Source: Streptomyces sp. NBC_01264
GTDB lineage: Bacteria; Actinomycetota; Actinomycetes; Streptomycetales; Streptomycetaceae
NCBI RefSeq assembly: GCF_026340675.1
Contig: NZ_JAPEOX010000001.1
Coordinates: 4,898,001 to 4,962,000, forward strand
Direction of reading: 5' to 3'
DNA length: 64,000 nucleotides
The notes under the pieces were generated by a model. That model searched no databases. It was not told where the DNA came from and saw only the letters and a list, made by a program, of their open reading frames with translations. This document shows, in pieces, positions 46,189 to 57,142 of the stretch. Position 1 is the stretch's first letter, and every line of letters begins with the position of its first letter. The translations under genes were made by a program, and so were the position numbers.

Positions 46189-47574
46189 TCAGCCGATGCC
46201 CCGCCAGCCCTGCGGGTCCACTCCTCCGGGCACCGGGGACTGCGGGTCGTAGGGCTCGCGGGTGAACACGAACGAGCCGAGGTCCAGGTGGCTCACCGAT
46301 CCGTCCGGCCGCCGTACGGCCCGCAGCGACTCACCCGCGTAATAGCCGCCCAGTCCCGTCCAGCTGCCGTCGGGCTCCGGCCGGAAACGCGCGGACCGGC
46401 CGCTGCCGCCCACCGGGCCCAGCTCCAGGAACCCGTCGTAGGTCAGCCGCACGGCCTGCGCCGACGTGCCCCAGTACCAGGGGCCGCACAGCTCCAGCGC
46501 GACGGGATCCGCCTCCCGCAGCGGTCGCCACGGTTCGGGGATCCGCGGCTCGGCCTCGGCGACGATGCCCACCAGTTCGGCTGCGAGGGTCGAAGCGGGC
46601 AGCCCCGAGGTGCAGTTGGCCAGTACCACCGCGGCCACGTCGTCCTCCTCGCTCAGCCACAGCCCGGCGACGAACCCGGGCAGCGATCCGCTGTGGCCCG
46701 CGAGCCGGCGCCCGCCGCTCTGCGTCAGCTGCATCCCGAGCCCGTATCCGAGCTCGGCGAGACCCGGCTCCGGGGGAGTGGCCGACGTCCGCATCTCCCG
46801 TACGGACTCGGCGCTCAGCACGCGCGCGTCGCCCCGTACGAGGAACGCGGCGAACTTCGCCAGATCGCCGGTGGTGGACCACAGCTGGCCGGCCGGGGCC
46901 ATGAGCCCGAGGTCTTCCATGGGTTCCGGCATCATCACGTCGGCCCACGGGTGCACCGCCCAGCCTCCGGCGTGCGGGGCCACCGGCTGCGCGCTCGTAC
47001 GCTCCAGCCCGAGCGGCTCCAGCACCTCGGCGCGGAGGGCTTCGTCCCACGACGTGCCTCGGACCGCTTCCACGAGCGAACCGAGCAGGGTGTAGCCGGG
47101 GTTGGAGTAGTGGTGGCGACGTCCGGGCTCGAAGCGGAAGGGGCGCTCGCCCAGGACGTCCGAGAGCTCCGGCCGCAAGGTGCCCGCCGTGCGCTCCCAC
47201 CATTCGCCGGGCGTCTCCGCCGCCAGACCGGAGGTGTGGGACAGCAGTTGTCCCACCGTCACCTCGCCGACGCCCGTGCCGGGAAGGAACTTCTCGATCG
47301 GGTCGCCCAGTTCCAGGAGACCCTCGTCCCGGAGCCGCATCACGAGCACGGCGGTGAACGTCTTGGTGATCGAACCGATCCGGTACTGCACGTTTCCGTC
47401 GGGACCGTGGCCCTCGACCATGGTCCGGGACCCCTCCCAGACCACCTCTCCACCCCGCACCACGGCCGCCACCAGGGACGGGGACCGGCCTTCGCGCTGA
47501 GCGACCGCGATCCGGTGGTTCAGCGAGCGCCGGGTCGCGGGCAAGACGGCAAGATCGTTCAAAGCGGCATCCAT
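46189..47574 (-). CDS. Serine hydrolase, class C beta-lactamase/DD-peptidase fold
   Basis: 461 residues. Active-site motifs of family S12: SITK at Ser68-Lys71, YSN at Tyr156-Asn158 and the HxG box as LAGHSGS. The C-terminal 100 residues (ELCGPWYWGTSAQAV onward) are a beta-barrel accessory domain. No signal peptide or anchor, so it is cytosolic or released by another route. Probably an esterase or amidase rather than a resistance enzyme. Its ATG is 10 bp from the dnaB stop, in the same direction. Confidence 0.87.
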   Translation of the reverse strand: MDAALNDLAVLPATRRSLNHRIAVAQREGRSPSLVAAVVRGGEVVWEGSRTMVEGHGPDGNVQYRIGSITKTFTAVLVMRLRDEGLLELGDPIEKFLPGTGVGEVTVGQLLSHTSGLAAETPGEWWERTAGTLRPELSDVLGERPFRFEPGRRHHYSNPGYTLLGSLVEAVRGTSWDEALRAEVLEPLGLERTSAQPVAPHAGGWAVHPWADVMMPEPMEDLGLMAPAGQLWSTTGDLAKFAAFLVRGDARVLSAESVREMRTSATPPEPGLAELGYGLGMQLTQSGGRRLAGHSGSLPGFVAGLWLSEEDDVAAVVLANCTSGLPASTLAAELVGIVAEAEPRIPEPWRPLREADPVALELCGPWYWGTSAQAVRLTYDGFLELGPVGGSGRSARFRPEPDGSWTGLGGYYAGESLRAVRRPDGSVSHLDLGSFVFTREPYDPQSPVPGGVDPQGWRGIG

Positions 47575-47584
47575 GGTGCGGATG

Positions 47585-49066
<1,482 letters not shown>

Positions 49067-49500
49067 CGGGCCGCCTCCTCCCGTCCGCAACGCGGACCTT
49101 GCCGTGTCACTCTTTCTACGACACGGCTCTGACATTTGGGGCACCCGAATCGGCTCTCGGCGAGTCGGACAACGACCAACGGTAGGGCCGGGAGCGACGT
49201 CAGCCAATCTTGTTATCCACAGGCTGTGTGGATGAGGTGTGGATGACGGCGCCAATGCTGTGGGTAACTCTCCGGAAGCTGTGCACGGACCGGGGGACGG
49301 TGCTGTGGACAAAATCACCTGCCCCACCCACTTACCCATCATGACCTGGCATTTCTTCCTCCACCGGCTGTGGGGGAGAAAAATTTTCGCCACTGTCTCG
49401 AGATCGCCTCCAACGAGGTGGGACGAACGCTCGAATCGGCGCATCGGTAAGGCTCCCAGAGGGCTTGTGTCTATTACCTGTGGAAGATTAGATTGACCAC
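49067..49500. other. dnaB-MATE intergenic region with five DnaA-box-like sites
   Basis: A 434-bp divergent gap with no gene. 49213-49221 is TTATCCACA; 49227-49235 and 49238-49246 both read TCATCCACA on the minus strand; 49259-49267 reads TTACCCACA on the minus strand; 49304-49312 reads TTGTCCACA on the minus strand, the preferred Streptomyces box. All five fall within 100 bp, which is dense. The cluster may autoregulate dnaB by DnaA or titrate DnaA. Confidence 0.62.
49465..49494 (+). promoter_or_regulatory. Probable leaderless promoter of the MATE gene
   Basis: TTGTGT (49465-49470), 18-bp spacer, TAGATT (49489-49494), then six bases to ATG 49501, so transcription would start at the ATG or very near it. 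Confidence 0.42.
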
Positions 49501-50838
49501 ATGAGACAGGCCCCCACCGCACCAAAGGCTGCCCCGAGACGGCACGACCGCGAGATCCTCGCACTCGCCGTCCCCGCCTTCGGCGCCCTCGTCGCCGAAC
49601 CCCTCTTCGTGATGGCCGACAGTGCCATCGTGGGCCACCTCGGCACACCCCAGCTGGCCGGTCTCGGCATCGCCGCCGCACTGCTCACCACGGCCGTGAG
49701 CATCTTCGTCTTCCTCGCCTACGCCACCACCGCGGCCGTCGCACGCCGCGTCGGCGCGGGCGACCTCCAGGCCGCCATCCGGCAGGGCATGGACGGCATC
49801 TGGCTCGCCCTGCTCCTCGGTGCGGCCGTCGTCGCCGTCGTGCTCCCCACGGCGCCCACCCTGATCTCCTTCTTCGGGGCCTCCGACACCGTCGCCCCGT
49901 ACGCGATCACCTACCTGCGAATCTCGGCCCTCGGCATCCCCGCGATGCTCATCGTCCTCGCCGCCACCGGCGTCATCCGCGGCCTCCAGGACACCCGTAC
50001 CCCGCTCTACGTCGCGATCGGCGGCTTCGCCCTCAACGGAGGCCTGAACGTCGCCCTCGTCTACGGGGCCGGCCTCGGCATCGCCGGCTCCGCCTGGGGA
50101 ACGGTGATCGCCCAGTGCGCCATGGCCGCCGCCTACCTGGTCGTGGTCGTCCGGGGCGCCCGCAGGCACGGCGCCTCCCTGAGGCCCGACGCCGAGGGCA
50201 TCCGGGCCTGCGCGCAGGCCGGTGCGCCCCTGCTGGTCCGCACCCTGTCCCTGCGGGCCGTCCTGCTGATCGCGACGGCCGTGGCCGCACGTCTCGGGGA
50301 CGCCGACATCGCCGCCCACCAGATCCTGCTCTCCCTGTGGAGCCTGCTCGCCTTCGCGCTCGACGCGATCGCGATCGCGGGGCAGGCCATCATCGGCCGG
50401 TACCTCGGCGCGGGCGACACCGAGGGGGCCAAGGCCACCTGCCGCCGCATGGCGCAGTGGGGGATCTCCTCCGGCATCGTCCTGGGCCTCCTCGTGATCG
50501 CGGCCCGACCGGTGTTCATCCCGCTCTTCACCAGCGATCCCGCCGTCGAGGACGCCCTGCTGCCGGCCCTGCTCGTGGTGGCCGTCTCGCAGCCCGTCTC
50601 CGGCATCGTCTTCATCCTCGACGGGGTTCTGATGGGCGCGGGCGACGGACGCTACCTGGCCTGGGCCATGCTCCTGACCCTCGCGGTCTTCACCCCGGCC
50701 GCCCTGCTCGTACCGATCCTGGGCGGCGGGTTGACGGCCCTCTGGTGCGCCATGACGCTGATGATGCTGGTCCGCATGGTCACCCTCCAGCTGCGCGCCC
50801 GCTCGGGCCGCTGGCTGGTCGCCGGCGCCACGCGATAG
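49501..50838 (+). CDS. MATE-family multidrug efflux transporter
   Basis: 445 residues with twelve predicted helices. The N-terminus HDREILALAVPAFGALVAEPLFVMADSAIVGHLGTPQLAGLGIAAAL is the standard MATE opening, and the second half repeats it (TLSLRAVLLIATAVAARLGDADIAAHQILL). It exports cationic drugs or metabolites by Na+ or H+ antiport. No regulator next to it. Its end abuts two parS sites. Confidence 0.9.
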   Translation: MRQAPTAPKAAPRRHDREILALAVPAFGALVAEPLFVMADSAIVGHLGTPQLAGLGIAAALLTTAVSIFVFLAYATTAAVARRVGAGDLQAAIRQGMDGIWLALLLGAAVVAVVLPTAPTLISFFGASDTVAPYAITYLRISALGIPAMLIVLAATGVIRGLQDTRTPLYVAIGGFALNGGLNVALVYGAGLGIAGSAWGTVIAQCAMAAAYLVVVVRGARRHGASLRPDAEGIRACAQAGAPLLVRTLSLRAVLLIATAVAARLGDADIAAHQILLSLWSLLAFALDAIAIAGQAIIGRYLGAGDTEGAKATCRRMAQWGISSGIVLGLLVIAARPVFIPLFTSDPAVEDALLPALLVVAVSQPVSGIVFILDGVLMGAGDGRYLAWAMLLTLAVFTPAALLVPILGGGLTALWCAMTLMMLVRMVTLQLRARSGRWLVAGATR

Positions 50839-50860
50839 CCCGCAGGAGCCCCGAGGCGTT

Positions 50861-50909
50861 GTTTCACGTGAAACAACGCGGATGAGCCGGCTCATGTTTC
50901 ACGTGAAAC
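50861..50909. other. parS sites 7 and 8 (50861-50874 and 50896-50909)
   Basis: Two perfect GTTTCACGTGAAAC copies 35 bp apart in the convergent MATE-rplI gap. Confidence 0.93.
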
Positions 50910-50915
50910 AACGAA

Positions 50916-50949
50916 GAAGGGCCGCACCCCCACAGGGGTGCGGCCCTTC
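50916..50949 (-). terminator. Terminator of the rpsF-ssb-rpsR-rplI operon
   Basis: A perfect 15-bp stem, GAAGGGCCGCACCCC (50916-50930) with its complement (50935-50949), and a 4-base loop, 11 bp after the rplI stop. Confidence 0.85.
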
Positions 50950-50960
50950 ATGCGCAGCCC

Positions 50961-51407
50961 TTAGGCGGCGACGACCTCGATGCCGACGGTCGCGGCCACG
51001 TCGGCGTGCAGACGCACGGAGACCTGGTACGAGCCGAGGGTCTTGATCGGGGAGCCCAGCTCCACGCGGCGCTTGTCGACCTTCGGGCCACCGGACGCCT
51101 CGATCGCCGTGGCGATGTCGGAGGGCGTGACGGAACCGAAGAGACGACCGGCGTCACCCGCGCGGGTGGCCAGACGGACCTTGACGTTCTCGAGCTTGGC
51201 CTTGAACTCGTTGGCCTGCTCGATCGTCGCGATCTCGTGGATCTTGCGGGCGCGGCGGATCTGCGCCACGTCCTTCTCGCCACCCTTGGTCCAGCGGATC
51301 GCGAAACCACGCGGGACCAGGTAGTTGCGAGCGTAACCGTCCTTGACGTCGACGACGTCGCCAGCGGTGCCGAGGCCAGAGACCTCGTGGGTCAGGATGA
51401 TCTTCAT
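50961..51407 (-). CDS. rplI: 50S ribosomal protein L9
   Basis: 148 residues: [37 protein letters not shown] is the N-terminal rRNA-binding domain, followed by the long connecting helix and C-terminal lobe. Fourth gene of the rpsF operon, 18 bp downstream of rpsR; translation start ATG 51407. Confidence 0.98.
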   Translation of the reverse strand: MKIILTHEVSGLGTAGDVVDVKDGYARNYLVPRGFAIRWTKGGEKDVAQIRRARKIHEIATIEQANEFKAKLENVKVRLATRAGDAGRLFGSVTPSDIATAIEASGGPKVDKRRVELGSPIKTLGSYQVSVRLHADVAATVGIEVVAA

Positions 51408-51425
51408 TATTCGGTCACCCTTTCC

Positions 51426-51662
51426 TTATCGCGCGGTGGACGTGTAGGGCAGCAGTGCCATCTCACGGCTGTTCTTCACAGCCGTGGCGACGTCACGCTG
51501 GTGCTGCGTGCAGTTGCCGGTGACGCGGCGGGCACGGATCTTGCCACGGTCGGAAATGAACTTCCGCAGCATGTTCGTGTCCTTGTAGTCCACGTACGCG
51601 GTCTTGTCCTTGCAGAACGCGCAGACCTTCTTCTTAGGCTTGCGCACAGGCGGCTTCGCCAT
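51426..51662 (-). CDS. rpsR: 30S ribosomal protein S18
   Basis: 78 residues. The zinc-type S18 (Cys in KVCAFCKDK and NCTQHQR) rather than a Cys-free paralogue. It pairs with S6 on the platform of the small subunit. Located between ssb and rplI in the usual order. Streptomyces carry further S18 paralogues elsewhere. Confidence 0.97.
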   Translation of the reverse strand: MAKPPVRKPKKKVCAFCKDKTAYVDYKDTNMLRKFISDRGKIRARRVTGNCTQHQRDVATAVKNSREMALLPYTSTAR

Positions 51663-51705
51663 TGTGTCTCTCCTGTGAAATCAAGAAGTGGGGGTGCGAG
51701 CTGCC

Positions 51706-52308
51706 CTAGAAGGGCGGCTCGTCCGAGTAGCCACCGCCGGAGCCGCCGGAGCTTCCGCCCCAACCGCCACCGCCGCCGCCCTGCTGCTGGCCGCCGGCCG
51801 GCGCACTGGACGCCCAGGGGTCGTCGGAGGGAGCTCCGCCGCCCTGGGGGGCGCCGCCACTGGGGGCTCCGCCCCAGTTGCCACCGCCGCCGCCCTGCTG
51901 CTGACCGCCGCCACCGCCGCCGTACCCACCCTGGCCACCGCGACCAGTGGTCTTGGTGACCTTGGACGTGGCGTTCTTCAGGCTGGGGCCGACTTCCTCG
52001 ACGTCCAGCTCGTAGACCGTGCGCTTGACACCCTCACGGTCCTCGTACGACCGCTGCTTCAGCCGGCCCTGCACGATGACGCGCATGCCCCGAGTAAGGG
52101 ACTCGGCGACGTTCTCAGCCGCCTGGCGCCAGACCGAGCAGGTCAGGAACAGGCTTTCGCCGTCCTTCCACTCATTGGTCTGCTTGTCGAAGGTGCGGGG
52201 AGTGGACGCGACACGGAACTTCGCGACCGCCGCACCCGAGGGGGTGAAGCGCAGCTCGGGGTCGTCGACGAGATTGCCGACGACCGTGATGACGGTCTCG
52301 CCTGCCAT
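51706..52308 (-). CDS. ssb: Single-stranded DNA-binding protein
   Basis: 200 residues. The OB-fold occupies residues 1-112 ([67 protein letters not shown]). The rest is a Gly/Gln/Ser-rich linker and the acidic tip DEPPF, which binds partner proteins. The essential SSB with dnaB nearby. 72 bp from rpsF, 43 bp from rpsR. Confidence 0.97.
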   Translation of the reverse strand: MAGETVITVVGNLVDDPELRFTPSGAAVAKFRVASTPRTFDKQTNEWKDGESLFLTCSVWRQAAENVAESLTRGMRVIVQGRLKQRSYEDREGVKRTVYELDVEEVGPSLKNATSKVTKTTGRGGQGGYGGGGGGQQQGGGGGNWGGAPSGGAPQGGGAPSDDPWASSAPAGGQQQGGGGGGWGGSSGGSGGGYSDEPPF

Positions 52309-52380
52309 GGATGAACCTCTCGGCGGGGATTGCTGCTGGGCTGCTGTGCTACTCGGTCCCGATTACCGCTGAACCGAAGT

Positions 52381-52671
52381 TCAGTGGGTCTCGGGGCGGA
52401 GGACCTTGGTCCGGAGAACCGACTCGTTCAGGTTCAGCTGTCGGTCAAGCTCCTTGACGACCGCAGGCTCGGCCTGGAGGTCGATGACCGAGTAGATGCC
52501 CTCGGGCTTCTTCTTGATCTCGTAAGCGAGACGACGACGGCCCCAGGTGTCGACCTTCTCGACCTTTCCGTTGCCCTCACGGACGACGGAAAGGAAGTTC
52601 TCGATCAGCGGGGAGACAGCGCGCTCCTCGAGATCGGGGTCGAGGATGACCATCACTTCGTAGTGACGCAT
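52381..52671 (-). CDS. rpsF: 30S ribosomal protein S6
   Basis: 96 residues: [47 protein letters not shown] and [17 protein letters not shown]. First gene of the operon. ATG 52671 behind AAAGGAGG. Longer upstream reading frames are spurious. Confidence 0.98.
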   Translation of the reverse strand: MRHYEVMVILDPDLEERAVSPLIENFLSVVREGNGKVEKVDTWGRRRLAYEIKKKPEGIYSVIDLQAEPAVVKELDRQLNLNESVLRTKVLRPETH

Positions 52672-52919
52672 GTGGAACCCACCTCCTTTGGACTCAGCGG
52701 CCACGGTCGTTCCGTGGCAGGAGGGTCGTGATGCGTGCGCACGGCATCTGCAGAGCAGACACCGCGCAGCTGTACAGACTACCTCCTCGACTCCTTCCGG
52801 TTGAAATCCGGCGCCAGGAGGCCACAATCTGTATGCATCGGGTGTTCTCGGTGCTAAGCCCCCGGCCTCGGCCGGTGGCGGCCCGCAGCACCGCTCTGCT
52901 GCAGCCAGGAGGCCTTCCC

Positions 52920-53231
52920 ATGGCACAGGCAATGCAACGCCAGTCCATCTCGCTCTTCGCGACCGACGGCAAGCCCCATCCGCTCCAGGACACCCTGGTG
53001 GCGGTCACCCTGGTCCTCGGCGCCGTGGCGTTCATCACGGCGTTCTTCCACAATCTGCACCTGCTCAGCTCATGGACCGGGCTGATCGGGATCGCCACCG
53101 GGCTCTACGGCCAGTTCATCTCCGTCACGACACGCGAGCGCACAGCGCTGATCATCGGCCTCGGAGCCTCGGCGATCGGCTTCTTCCTCGGCATGGCGCA
53201 CGGCGGTCTCTTCGGCGGCTGGCTGGGCTGA
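52920..53231 (+). CDS. Small three-helix membrane protein
   Basis: 103 residues from ATG 52920 behind AGGAGG. After a polar N-terminus ([23 protein letters not shown]) come three hydrophobic helices ([37 protein letters not shown] and [24 protein letters not shown]). Actinobacterial conserved protein, function unknown. Its gene lies between rpsF and femX in the same order as in S. coelicolor (from memory). Confidence 0.78.
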   Translation: MAQAMQRQSISLFATDGKPHPLQDTLVAVTLVLGAVAFITAFFHNLHLLSSWTGLIGIATGLYGQFISVTTRERTALIIGLGASAIGFFLGMAHGGLFGGWLG

Positions 53232-53359
53232 CCGGGTGCTCCGCGACGGGGCGCCGGCCTCCCACCGGCCCAGGCACGGCCTGTCCCCCAGATGGGTGGC
53301 GCCCCCGTCGCAGTAGGCTTCGCGCCATAGCCAGCGAAGCCGCCGAGGAGACGCCCCGC

Positions 53360-54478
53360 ATGAGCCTGTCCCTGAGGACCATCAGCCGAGAGCAACACCT
53401 GGGCTACCTCCAGAGCCTGCCCTCGGCTAGCCACTGCCAGGTCCCGGCGTGGGCCGACGTGAAGAACGAGTGGCGTTCCGAGAACCTCGGATGGTTCGAC
53501 CAGTCCGGCGAACTCGTCGGCGCCGCACTCGTGTTGTACCGACAGCTGCCCAAGGTCAAGAGGTACCTCGCGTACCTCCCCGAGGGCCCCGTCATCAACT
53601 GGTACGCCCCCAACCTCGAGGAGTGGCTCCAGCCGATGCTGGCGCACCTCAAGCAGCAGGGCGCCTTCACCGTGAAGATGGGCCCGCCCGTCGTCATCCG
53701 CCGCTGGAACTCGACCGCCATCAAGGCCGGTATCCAGGACCCGGAGGTCAAGCGCCTGCGCGACGTGGAGGCCTCCGTCATCGAGCCCCGCGCCTTCGAG
53801 GTCTCCGACAAGCTGCGCCGTATGGGCTGGCAGCAGGCCGAGGACGGCGGCGCCGGCTTCGGCGACGTCCAGCCCCGGTACGTCTTCCAGGTCCCCCTCG
53901 CCAACCGCTCGCTGGACGACGTCCTCAAGGGCTTCAACCAGCTGTGGCGCCGCAACATCAAGAAGGCCGAGAAGGCCGGAGTCGAGGTAGTCCAGGGCGG
54001 CTACGACGACCTGCCGACCTGGCAGAAGCTGTACGAGGTCACGGCCGAGCGCGACAAGTTCCGCCCGCGCCCGCTCAGCTACTTCCAGCGCCAGTGGACG
54101 GCCCTCAACTCCGAGGACCCCAACCGGATGCGGCTGTACATCGCCACGCACGAGGGGGAGCCGCTGGCAGCCGCCACGATGCTCACCGTCGGCCAGCACG
54201 TCTGGTATTCGTACGGCGCCTCCGCCAACCACAAGCGCGAGGTCCGTCCGTCGAACGCGATGCAGTGGCGCATGCTGCGCGACTCCTACGCGCTCGGCGC
54301 AAGCGTCTACGACCTGCGCGGCATCAGTGACACCCTGGACGAGAACGACCACTTGTTCGGGCTGATCCAGTTCAAGGTCGGCACGGGCGGCGAGGCCGTC
54401 GAGTACGTCGGCGAGTGGGACTTCCCGCTCAACAAGCTGCTCCACAAGGCGCTCGACATCTACATGTCGCGTCGCTGA
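53360..54478 (+). CDS. femX: FemX-type peptidoglycan interpeptide-bridge glycyltransferase
   Basis: 372 residues from ATG 53360. Two GNAT-like domains typical of the Fem family: WADVKNEWRSENLGWF and MGPPVVIRRWNSTAIKAGIQDPEV in the first, and RRNIKKAEKAGVEVVQGGYDDL, TLDENDHLFGLIQFKVGTGGEAVEYVGEWDFPLN in the second. FemX uses Gly-tRNA to add the first bridge residue to lipid II; Streptomyces wall has a single Gly bridge, so this is the expected enzyme. 67 bp before the alanine-racemase-like gene. Confidence 0.9.
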   Translation: MSLSLRTISREQHLGYLQSLPSASHCQVPAWADVKNEWRSENLGWFDQSGELVGAALVLYRQLPKVKRYLAYLPEGPVINWYAPNLEEWLQPMLAHLKQQGAFTVKMGPPVVIRRWNSTAIKAGIQDPEVKRLRDVEASVIEPRAFEVSDKLRRMGWQQAEDGGAGFGDVQPRYVFQVPLANRSLDDVLKGFNQLWRRNIKKAEKAGVEVVQGGYDDLPTWQKLYEVTAERDKFRPRPLSYFQRQWTALNSEDPNRMRLYIATHEGEPLAAATMLTVGQHVWYSYGASANHKREVRPSNAMQWRMLRDSYALGASVYDLRGISDTLDENDHLFGLIQFKVGTGGEAVEYVGEWDFPLNKLLHKALDIYMSRR

Positions 54479-54545
54479 CCCCGCCCCATCCACACACACC
54501 GCACCGCTGCACCACGCAGCTTTTCGAGAGAGGCTCCGGACGGGC

Positions 54546-55577
54546 ATGGCGCTCACGCTCTACGTCGACACCGCGCGCTGGCGTGCGCACCAGAAGCAGA
54601 TCCAGGACCAGTTCCCGGGGATGATCCCCGTCTGCAAGGGCAACGGCTACGGCTTCGGTCACGAGCGGCTCTGCGAGGAGGCGACCCGGATGGGCGCCGA
54701 CGTCCTCGCGGTCGGCACCACGTACGAGGCCGCCAGCATCAAGGACTGGTTCGGGGGTGACCTGCTCGTCCTCACGCCGTTCCGGCGCGGCGAGGAGCCG
54801 GTGCCGCTGCCGGACCGGGTCATCCGCTCGGTGTCCTCGCTGGACGGGGTGCGCGGGCTGGTCGGCGCCCGCGTGGTCATCGAGTGCATGAGCTCGATGC
54901 GCCGGCACGGCATCTCCGAGCAGGAGCTCGGCCAGCTGCACTCGGCGATCGAGGACGTCCGGCTGGAGGGCTTCGCCCTGCACCTGCCGCTGGACCGCCC
55001 GGACGGCTCGGACGCCGTCGAGGAGGTCATCGGCTGGATGGACCGGCTGCGCGCGGCCCGGCTGCCGCTGCACACGATGTTCGTCAGCCACCTGAAGGCC
55101 TCGGAGCTGGCGCGGCTGCAGCAGCAGTTCCCGCAGACGCGCTTCCGGGCCCGCATCGGTACCCGGCTGTGGCTGGGCGACCACGAGGCGACCGAGTACC
55201 GCGGCGCGGTGCTCGACGTCACCCGCGTCGCCAAGGGCGACCGGTTCGGCTACCGGCAGCAGAAGGCCGCCTCCGACGGCTGGCTGGTCGTCGTCGCCGG
55301 CGGCACCTCGCACGGAGTCGGCCTGGAGGCCCCCAAGGCCCTGCACGGGGTGATGCCGCGCGCCAAGGGCGTCGCCCGCGCCGGACTCGCCACCGTCAAC
55401 CGGAACCTGTCGCCGTTCGTGTGGGCGGGCAAGCAGCGCTGGTTCGCCGAGCCGCCGCACATGCAGGTGTCGATCCTGTTCGTGCCGTCGGACTCACCCG
55501 AGCCGAAGGTCGGCGAAGAGCTGGTGGCGCACCTGCGCCACACCACCACGCAGTTCGACCGGGTGCTCGACGCCTGA
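54546..55577 (+). CDS. Alanine-racemase-like fold-type III PLP enzyme
   Basis: 343 residues. PLP lysine in PVCKGNGYGFG (Lys31), then TMFVSHLKASEL, a TRFRARIGTRLWLGD strand carrying the Arg near the phosphate, and a C-terminal beta-domain (GDRFGYRQQKAASDGWLVVVAGG). Compared with biosynthetic Alr, the sequence is divergent and lacks the strict C-terminal Tyr motif, so it may serve another D-amino acid or be a cofactor-binding paralogue. Its position after FemX points to cell-wall use. Confidence 0.72.
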   Translation: MALTLYVDTARWRAHQKQIQDQFPGMIPVCKGNGYGFGHERLCEEATRMGADVLAVGTTYEAASIKDWFGGDLLVLTPFRRGEEPVPLPDRVIRSVSSLDGVRGLVGARVVIECMSSMRRHGISEQELGQLHSAIEDVRLEGFALHLPLDRPDGSDAVEEVIGWMDRLRAARLPLHTMFVSHLKASELARLQQQFPQTRFRARIGTRLWLGDHEATEYRGAVLDVTRVAKGDRFGYRQQKAASDGWLVVVAGGTSHGVGLEAPKALHGVMPRAKGVARAGLATVNRNLSPFVWAGKQRWFAEPPHMQVSILFVPSDSPEPKVGEELVAHLRHTTTQFDRVLDA

Positions 55578-55578
55578 G

Positions 55579-57039
55579 TCACTCCCCGGGGCGTACGCCC
55601 CAGTCGACCCGCTGGCCCTCCGAAGGCGCCGCTTCCCGCGGCGCCTTCGTCGTCTGCGAGAACGTGAAGACGTCCTCCGCGCCGTCCAGGACGCCCCCCG
55701 AGGGGTCGTCCGAGCCGTCGCGCCGCACCACGTCCCGGTCGGGCAGCAGGATGTCGCGTACGACCACCGCGCACAGGTAGAGCGTGCACAGCAGGTGGGC
55801 CGCGATCGACAGCTGGTAGCCCTCCAGCGGCAGGCCCTGGTGCTTGTCGCCGCTGGTCGTGTAGGCGAGGTAGAACCAGATGCCCATGAAGTAGATGACC
55901 TCGCCGGTCTGCCAGATCAGGATGTCCCGCCAGCGCGGCCGGGCCAGTGCGGCGAGCGGGATGAGCCACAGCACGTACTGGGGCGAGTAGACCTTGTTGA
56001 CCAGGATGAAGGCGGCCACCAGCAGGAAGGCCAGCTGGGCGAAGCGGGGGCGGCGGGGCGCGGTGAGCGTGAGCAGGCCGATGGCCGCGCACAGCAGCAG
56101 CGTCAGGCCCGTCGCGTAGGTGTTGGCATCTTCGAGCGGGTTCCCCGAGCGCTGGGAGATCAGCAGCCACACGGATCCGAAGTCGATCGGCCGCTCCTGG
56201 CTGAAGGTGTAGAACTTCTGCCAGCCCTCCCAGGCGAAGAGCATGACGGGCAGGTTCACCACGAGCCAGGAGGCCACGGTGCCGCCAACCGCCGGGCCGA
56301 AGGCACGCCACTTCCCGGCCCGCCAGCAGAGCACGAACACGGCCCCGAGCAGCAGCAGGGGATAGAACTTGGCCGCGGTGGCCAGGCCGAGCAGAACACC
56401 GAAGGCCAGCGGCCGGCTCCGCGACCACATGAGCATCGCGGCGGCGGTCAGGGCGATGGCCATCAGGTCCCAGTTGATGGTCGCGGTCAGCGCGAAACCG
56501 GGCGCGAGGGCGAAGAGCAGTGCGTCCCAAGGCCGTCGGCGGTGGGTACGGGCCACGCACACCGCGATCACGGCCGCGCAGACCATCAGCATGCCCGCGT
56601 TGACCATCCAGTACATCTGCTCGCGGTGCTGCATGGAGCCGCTGCCCGGGGTCATCCAGGAGGCGACCTTCATGAAGAGCCCGGTGAGCACGGGGTACTC
56701 CAGGAACTGCATGTCGCCGGGGATCCGGTCGAAGTACGGGACGAGGCCGTCGGCGAAGCCGCGTACGACGAAGAGGTGCGGGATGTCCGAGTAGCAGGCG
56801 TGGGTGTACTGGGAGCCCGCCCCGCGGAACCACGCCCAGTTGTAGCAGGGCAGCTTCTGCACCATGCCGAGTGCGAACATCCCCAGCGTCACGAGAACCA
56901 CGACCCGTACGGGGTTCAGCCAATGGCCGCCCAGCCGGGCGTAGCGGCCCAGCGGGCCGCCGATGAGCTCGCTCCCCGCGGCGGCCACCTCGTCCTGCTG
57001 GGTGGGCAGTACGGGGCTGTCCTCGTGCACCTTCGTCAT
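55579..57039 (-). CDS. Family 87-type integral membrane glycosyltransferase
   Basis: 486 residues from ATG 57039 with about ten membrane helices. FADGLVPYFDRIPGDMQFLEYPVLTGLFMKVASWMTPG (periplasmic loop 1 with DRIPG and EYP), NWDLMAIALTAAAMLMW, KFYPLLLLGAVFVLCWRAGKW and VNKVYSPQYVLWLIPL are typical of GT-C family 87 polyprenol-sugar mannosyltransferases. It probably adds a sugar to a lipoglycan or wall polysaccharide on the outer face. Convergent with the alanine-racemase-like gene by 1 bp. Confidence 0.84.
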   Translation of the reverse strand: MTKVHEDSPVLPTQQDEVAAAGSELIGGPLGRYARLGGHWLNPVRVVVLVTLGMFALGMVQKLPCYNWAWFRGAGSQYTHACYSDIPHLFVVRGFADGLVPYFDRIPGDMQFLEYPVLTGLFMKVASWMTPGSGSMQHREQMYWMVNAGMLMVCAAVIAVCVARTHRRRPWDALLFALAPGFALTATINWDLMAIALTAAAMLMWSRSRPLAFGVLLGLATAAKFYPLLLLGAVFVLCWRAGKWRAFGPAVGGTVASWLVVNLPVMLFAWEGWQKFYTFSQERPIDFGSVWLLISQRSGNPLEDANTYATGLTLLLCAAIGLLTLTAPRRPRFAQLAFLLVAAFILVNKVYSPQYVLWLIPLAALARPRWRDILIWQTGEVIYFMGIWFYLAYTTSGDKHQGLPLEGYQLSIAAHLLCTLYLCAVVVRDILLPDRDVVRRDGSDDPSGGVLDGAEDVFTFSQTTKAPREAAPSEGQRVDWGVRPGE

Positions 57040-57088
57040 GCGCACATCCTGCCGTACGGCGCCGCCGTCTCCCATGGACAGCGTGCGA

Positions 57089-57119
57089 GAGGGCCGCCGC
57101 ACTCGGTGCGACGGCCCTC
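57089..57119 (-). terminator. Terminator hairpin after the PBP gene
   Basis: A 14-bp stem with one G-U-type mismatch (57089-57102 with 57106-57119) and a 3-base loop, between the PBP stop (57143) and the downstream GT87 start (57039). Confidence 0.68.
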
Positions 57120-57142
57120 CTCTGCCGTGTGGGGCGGCCCGG

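Noticed and set aside
49213..49312. Possibility that this is the chromosomal origin
   Set aside because: dnaA and dnaN are absent, and only five boxes are seen where Streptomyces oriC has about nineteen.
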